A stretch of DNA of 64,000 nt, taken from NCBI GenBank assembly GCA_036426205.1, contig WSYH01000265.1, positions 124,001 through 188,000 on the forward strand. The letters run 5' to 3'. The translations under genes and the position numbers were made by a program. The notes below the pieces were generated by a model. That model was not told the origin of the DNA. It searched no databases and saw only the letters and a program-made list of their open reading frames with translations. Source of the stretch: Ascaphus truei. Lineage: Eukaryota; Chordata; Amphibia; Anura; Ascaphidae. This document shows, piece after piece, positions 60,018 to 64,000 of the stretch (positions are counted from its first letter, which is position 1; each line of letters begins with the position of its first letter).

Positions 60018-60559
60018 CAACACTGACCAGGCGACTACAACAGGAGGAAAGCATCCTCCCAGACCACCTACTCTTGCCCGCTGCTAGAATCACACCTGCT
60101 CACAGAAGCACACCCGCTCCCAGAAGCACACACGCTTGCATTGAAACGGTACAAGACATCATCTTGCGCGACCTGCCCCAGCAAGTCAGGGAGAAATACA
60201 AGATCGGATTTGCTGGTCTTGCCCAGAAATATAGCCATTCCATCTTTAACACCACGTCAGTTACGAGGTGGTCAGCGGGTGAACCCACAACGTTAATTAC
60301 GAAGGTAATAGAATCAAAAAGACTCTGCCAGAAAATATATGGAGAACAATTTTTGGCGGAAGTGCAGCAGTATTTTATTGTTACCGAACATTTAATGAGA
60401 ACCGTGAGAGACACTATCAATGGCCTTTTGAGGCATATAAGGGCTCGTCCCTGGAAGGACAGACTGTTGGGGATCAACTTTGCTGCTTTAATGTTCTGTT
60501 GTGCAAAAGTTATAAAATATTGTTTTACTAATTTATTTATTTTAAAGTTGATTTTTTAA
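60014..60559 (+). CDS. C-terminal part: unrecognised helical domain
   Basis: The 181-codon frame has a Pro/Thr-rich start and then a compact, probably helical domain from about residue 48. It runs from VQDIILRDLPQQVREKYKIG through RWSAGEPTTLITKVIESKRL to DTINGLLRHIRARPW. The spacing is loosely reminiscent of BEN domains, but I could not confirm this. The last 25 residues run into the right inverted arm and are probably not functional. Decayed relatives occur at 41930-42140 and 54930-55085, so the domain has been copied as part of a repeat family. Confidence 0.5.
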   Translation: MTTLTRRLQQEESILPDHLLLPAARITPAHRSTPAPRSTHACIETVQDIILRDLPQQVREKYKIGFAGLAQKYSHSIFNTTSVTRWSAGEPTTLITKVIESKRLCQKIYGEQFLAEVQQYFIVTEHLMRTVRDTINGLLRHIRARPWKDRLLGINFAALMFCCAKVIKYCFTNLFILKLIF

Positions 60560-61706
60560 AATTGTTTCATTGTGTCACCTTTTATAAAACATAAGTATAA
60601 CATTTTACATAATGGTTGGTTAAAATCAGTCAGTCCCTCAAGAAGGCTACAAGAATTTTCATGAATGGCTCGTGGGCGAGGGGTGTTGATAAGCGGTTGC
60701 ATTACTGTTGAATTATTTGTTAAACTGGTGGGGGTGGGGAACTGCTACTGTAGAAGTGTGTACATTACTTAGTTTTAGTTTAGGATTAGTTAGGAAAAAA
60801 AACGAATAAATGTGTTTGTGGGAGGATTCGTTCCACAGTAAGGGCTTATCAGCCTACAAGAATTTTAATGAATGGCTCAGAGGGGGATGTGTGGTGTCTC
60901 TTGTTCACATACACACATGCTCATAAATGTAATAACACGCTCGGGAAGATTAAACTATAAAACTAAGCCACAAAGTCACCCATTACAAATGAATGGTTTG
61001 GCCTTGTGTGTGTGGTGGGGGGGGGGGGGGAGAGGGCTGAATGCTGGACTATCAGTTAATTTTTCAACAGGTCATCAGAATGTTTTGAGCCCCACACCCC
61101 CAAATAAAAATCACAGTATGCCACCCACCTCATAAAGTACGTACATGACTAGTGTAGAATTAAAAAGCTACAGTAGTGATTGATTCTCAGAATACAATTT
61201 TTTTATACAAGTCCATGTCAAGAAACGAAAAAAGGGATTTTTTTAGACTTGAACTTCTAATTGAATGAGAAGTCATACACGCATGTGCATTAAATCAAAA
61301 CAGCATTAAAACAATACAAATATAATACTGTACATACACTGTAGAACAAATATATACTGTATAGAATAAAAGATTATAACTTTTTATTTTGGGAGTTTCT
61401 TATACAGTAAGAGTAAATTAAACGTGCATGTGTAGTGTATTACAGTATTTAAAAAAAGTATTGAACATGAAAACAGCAGCACACTGTTTAAAGTTTTCTA
61501 TAAGGCTCACAATTATTGTATCCTAATCAATAAAAATTGCACTGTCACTAAATTGTTGCCTCTAGTACTTGGATTTTTAAATCAGATTCAACAATGTGCA
61601 ATTATATTGTAGGTTCATCGACATCCCTCCATTTGCCGTTCTCCGCTTGATGTCAAAGTTTCTTTACTGAGGAAAAATAAAATTATTACTGGTACAGTAT
61701 ATTATA

Positions 61707-62923
61707 TGTAGCCATGTATAAAAATGGTATACAGCTCTCTCTCCTGCTGGCAATAAAGCCTGGTAAGTATGCAGGATTGCCAGCAACAATCATGGAGGTT
61801 TGCCCTCACAACCTGGTGAGGTTTCATATGTACACAAGGGGAGTGGTAACATGCTCTGTGTCCACTGTTAGAGGTGTGGCTGTTTTCTGAGTCTATATAA
61901 GACACAGAACTGCCTAAAGTTAGTGTGTTAATCAGGGGTTCAGTTATGATACAGTTCTGGAGGTCTGCAGCAGTTAAGGCTGTCAAATACAGTTAATAGT
62001 TGATCTACACTGGGCTCAGGGACGTGACACAGGTGGTGATCTCCCTGAGGGGAGAGGTGATCCAACTCCATTGAGAGGGAAGGAACTTCTGAGAGGATGT
62101 ACTTCACCAAAATGAGCGGCTAGACCAAGGGTGGGGAACGTCAGGCACGAGGGCCGTATAAGGCCCCCAAAATCATTTGTCTGGCCCTGCTAAGGCAACT
62201 GCTATAACCGGGGTCACGCTAATTTAAAAAAAAATGGCCGCTGCGCTCCCGATCGGGAGGTGGTGTGAGGCGCCGGCAGCACTACACGATCCCCAGCAGC
62301 CACTGTACTAGCCCCAGCAGCCACCGTACTTCCCCCCGCAGCAGCCCCTGCACTTCCCCAGCAGTTCCCCCTGCACTTACCCCAACAGCCGCCCTACACA
62401 ATCCCCCCAGCAGCAGCAGCAACTACCAGAGGTAGGGGGGGAGATCTGTGTGGCTGTGTGCCTGCCTGTGTGCCTGTCTGTGTCTGTATGGCCCGCGAAC
62501 GATGTTATAAATATCCAAATGGCCCTTGGCAGAAAAAGGTACCCCACGCCTGGGCTAGACCGACTGCTATGAGGGGCAGTCTGCCTGAAGGTGCAATAAA
62601 GATGCCCAGCTTCACAAGACGCTTGCTATGTGTGAGTGAAGTTCTTACACAGAAGGAGGCACCAGAAAGGAGGTCCCCATCAGACAATTCTCCCTGCAGC
62701 CGCAGAGATCCTGATGGGGCGGAGGCGCTGCATCGGATGTGAGTAAGACTTTTATCACACTACCTCAGATGCCTGTCATTCTGATATCCCCATACCAACC
62801 CAGCGGGAGACTCAGGAGTCCTGTAAGCCAGCAGGTGCACCACATGACATACAGACATGTAATGGGGCTAGTAGACCACAGGGGCCAATGTGAGATTGGG
62901 TGGTGGCCCGTAGAACCGCTACA
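61707..62923 (+). mobile_element. Solo LTR with nested hAT MITE
   Basis: Begins TGTAGCC and ends CCGCTACA, giving matching TGTAG/CTACA termini, with TATA on both sides as a 4-bp target duplication. TCTATATAAGA (61892-61902) is a good TATA box and AATAAA is at 62595-62600. Removing the hAT element leaves an LTR of about 780 bp. No internal region or second LTR is present, so it is a recombination remnant. The ORFs inside are not related to known proteins. Confidence 0.65.
62126..62552. mobile_element. hAT-type MITE, 427 bp, perfect 8-bp TSD
   Basis: Left end CAAGGGTGGGGAACG and right end GTACCCCACGCCTG are imperfect inverted termini typical of hAT elements. Both sides are flanked by GGCTAGAC (62118-62125 and 62553-62560). 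The interior has a CCCCAGCAGCC-type minisatellite (62285-62430). No transposase, so it depended on an autonomous relative. Confidence 0.9.
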
Positions 62924-63077
62924 TATATATATTTCCGTTATTGCTGCTGATTGATTGTTCTGTTGTTCAAAATTTATAAAATAATGTTTTTACTCCAAAA
63001 AAATATAAAAGTTGAATACCAGCACGAAAAACCCTGGCATGCATCCATGCAATAAAAATGTATTTTCAGGCAACTTC

Positions 63078-63110
63078 ATTACATAACGCTAAGGCAATGA
63101 AGAGGTTAAC
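63078..63110. repeat. Fragment of foldback MITE 2 terminus
   Basis: CATTACATAACGCTAAGGCAATGAAG resembles the right end of the elements at 40485-40878 and 53527-53927. 62924-63077 shows only AT-rich sequence. Confidence 0.5.
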
Positions 63111-63224
63111 CCATTCCACTACCCACCAAGGGCCAAATACTGCTTTCACCCACCCCCGCTACCCACAAAAAAAACTAATACCCATCTCCTCTACCCCCAA
63201 ATTATTGATACCAGAGGCTGCGGG

Positions 63225-63455
63225 TGTCGGGGGTCTTCAGGTTGTCTCCACAGGTGTGTGTGGGCCCTCGGTGGTCCCTGTGGGTGTCCAGGGTCTTAGG
63301 TGGTCCCCGCAGGTGTCCGTGGGTCCTCAGGTGATCTCCGTGGGTGTCTGGGGGCCCTTGGTGGTCCCTGCTAGTGTTTGGGGGCCCTTGGGGGTCAACA
63401 CAAATGTCTGGGGGCCATCAGGTGGTCCCCGTGGATGTCTGCTGGCCTGCGATAC
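63225..63455. repeat. Minisatellite, about 33-36 bp unit
   Basis: Six or so units built from GGTGTC(T/C)GGGGGCCCT(T/C)-type sequence plus GGTGGTCCCCGTG. The ORF across it (63058-63492) is a repeat translation, not a gene. Confidence 0.85.
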
Positions 63456-63599
63456 CAATCCGTTGCAAAAATTTTGTTTGCAATACATTTAAATAAATAC
63501 ACACCCCTCTCCCCAACACATATAGTACAGTAATGGGCAAAATAACTATTATCCAGATATGGATAATAGCTAATTTGCCCATTATTAAATAAAACATTA

Positions 63600-64000
63600 T
63601 AGAAAAATAGGCTAAAGCGCTCAAATGCAGGTGTGATAAGTAAAGTAAGCCAAACCACTAAACCAGGGTACAAATAAGTATAAAATAGTACTTAATGTGC
63701 AATTGTAAGGGTACTATCCTCCTGAATACAGGTGGTAGATGGTACAAGCCCACTCACCCTCAGTCTCATCGGCAGGTTCCCCTGAAAATCAGCAATACTC
63801 ACATCCTGGTAGTGGTAGGCAAGCTGTGCAGCTACAAATATGCAGTATAACAGGAATATGGAGAACAAAAAGCGCACTAGCAAAAATGGAGCAGGAAGGA
63901 CCCAAAAACAAAAATAATTAAAAGGGCACTTTAATGTGACAAGAGACCCATCCAACGCATTTCGAACGTCACAACATTCTTTTTCAAGGAAATTAAATAA
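63600..64000 (-). mobile_element. PLE-type 5' end with hammerhead-like motif, minus strand
   Basis: On the minus strand, CTTGAAAAAG, a hairpin (AATGTTGTGACGTT) and CGAAATGCGTTGG (63988-63952) have the same layout as the motifs at 18088 and 26439. The rest of the stretch has no ORF. It is probably the start of a third PLE-like family whose body is truncated at about 63600. The window ends 12 bases beyond the motif. Confidence 0.45.

Larger units (their letters stand above)
58160..61410 (+). mobile_element. Unclassified DNA transposon-like element with long inverted arms
   Basis: Left arm (about 58160-58880) and right arm (about 60535-61410) are inverted copies. Both hold CTTCCCGAGCGTGTTAT, AACCATTCATTTGTAATGGG, GTAACCAACCATTAT-type and TTTTAAAAAATCAAC-type blocks. 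Between the arms is a coding segment (59080-60559). No DDE/DDD transposase was recognised. Exact ends and target duplication could not be fixed, and the left arm may continue into the array at 57770. Confidence 0.65.

Noticed and set aside
1..64000. tRNA, rRNA, snRNA genes, CRISPR or bacterial operons
   Set aside because: No such structures seen. The sequence is eukaryotic and repeat-dominated.

Overview
This window looks like repeat-rich vertebrate DNA, most probably amphibian and likely anuran. I see no cellular protein-coding gene, tRNA, rRNA or CRISPR. Nearly everything recognisable is a transposable element or its debris: an L1-clade LINE, Penelope-like elements (PLEs) with an RT and a GIY-YIG endonuclease, LTR elements, a hAT-type MITE, several foldback elements, and micro/minisatellites. 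The taxonomic call rests only on this mixture of repeat families and is an inference.

Region 1, 1-16668. A possible LTR-element remnant (1-1971, unrecognised 316-aa ORF) abuts an L1-like LINE on the minus strand (1972 to about 14850). ORF1 lies at 13810-14702. ORF2 is split into three blocks: endonuclease 10839-11694, linker 9411-9821, RT 1972-3842. A 5.6-kb non-coding LTR retrotransposon (3843-9405, 5-bp target duplication TTTAC) and a 1-kb foldback element (9822-10838) cause the splits. Between ORF1 and ORF2 is a G-rich tandem repeat. A GC-rich leader with CA-rich minisatellites follows (15000-16653).

Region 2, 16669-23290. A composite Neptune-like PLE is bounded by a 15-bp target duplication. 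In order it holds an inverted 5' fragment, a 5'-truncated tandem copy, a pseudo-LTR with a rich promoter and a hammerhead-like motif, ORF1, an overlapping RT ORF in the -1 frame with a canonical A_AAA_AAC slippery heptamer, a decayed GIY-YIG part, and a second pseudo-LTR.

Region 3, 23291-58508. Large blocks are repeated. Block W (about 6 kb) occurs at 23291-29262, 34213-40190 and 47149-53235. Block V (about 5.3 kb) occurs at 40190-45718 and 53235-58508. The L1-leader/PLE block recurs at 29356-34212. The copies differ mainly by single-base indels, one carries a 34-N gap, and the breaks fall at one 93-bp PLE fragment. I read this as probable misassembly or raw-long-read gap filling rather than recent segmental duplication. 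The only intact GIY-YIG reading frame is at 45722-46630.

Region 4, 58160-64000. An unclassified element with inverted arms of about 0.7-0.9 kb carries a frame-broken ORF: basic N-terminus, five 17-residue repeats, coiled coil and a C-terminal domain. A solo LTR (61707-62923) follows, with a hAT MITE nested in it (perfect 8-bp target duplication GGCTAGAC), then a minisatellite and a further hammerhead-like PLE-type end on the minus strand.
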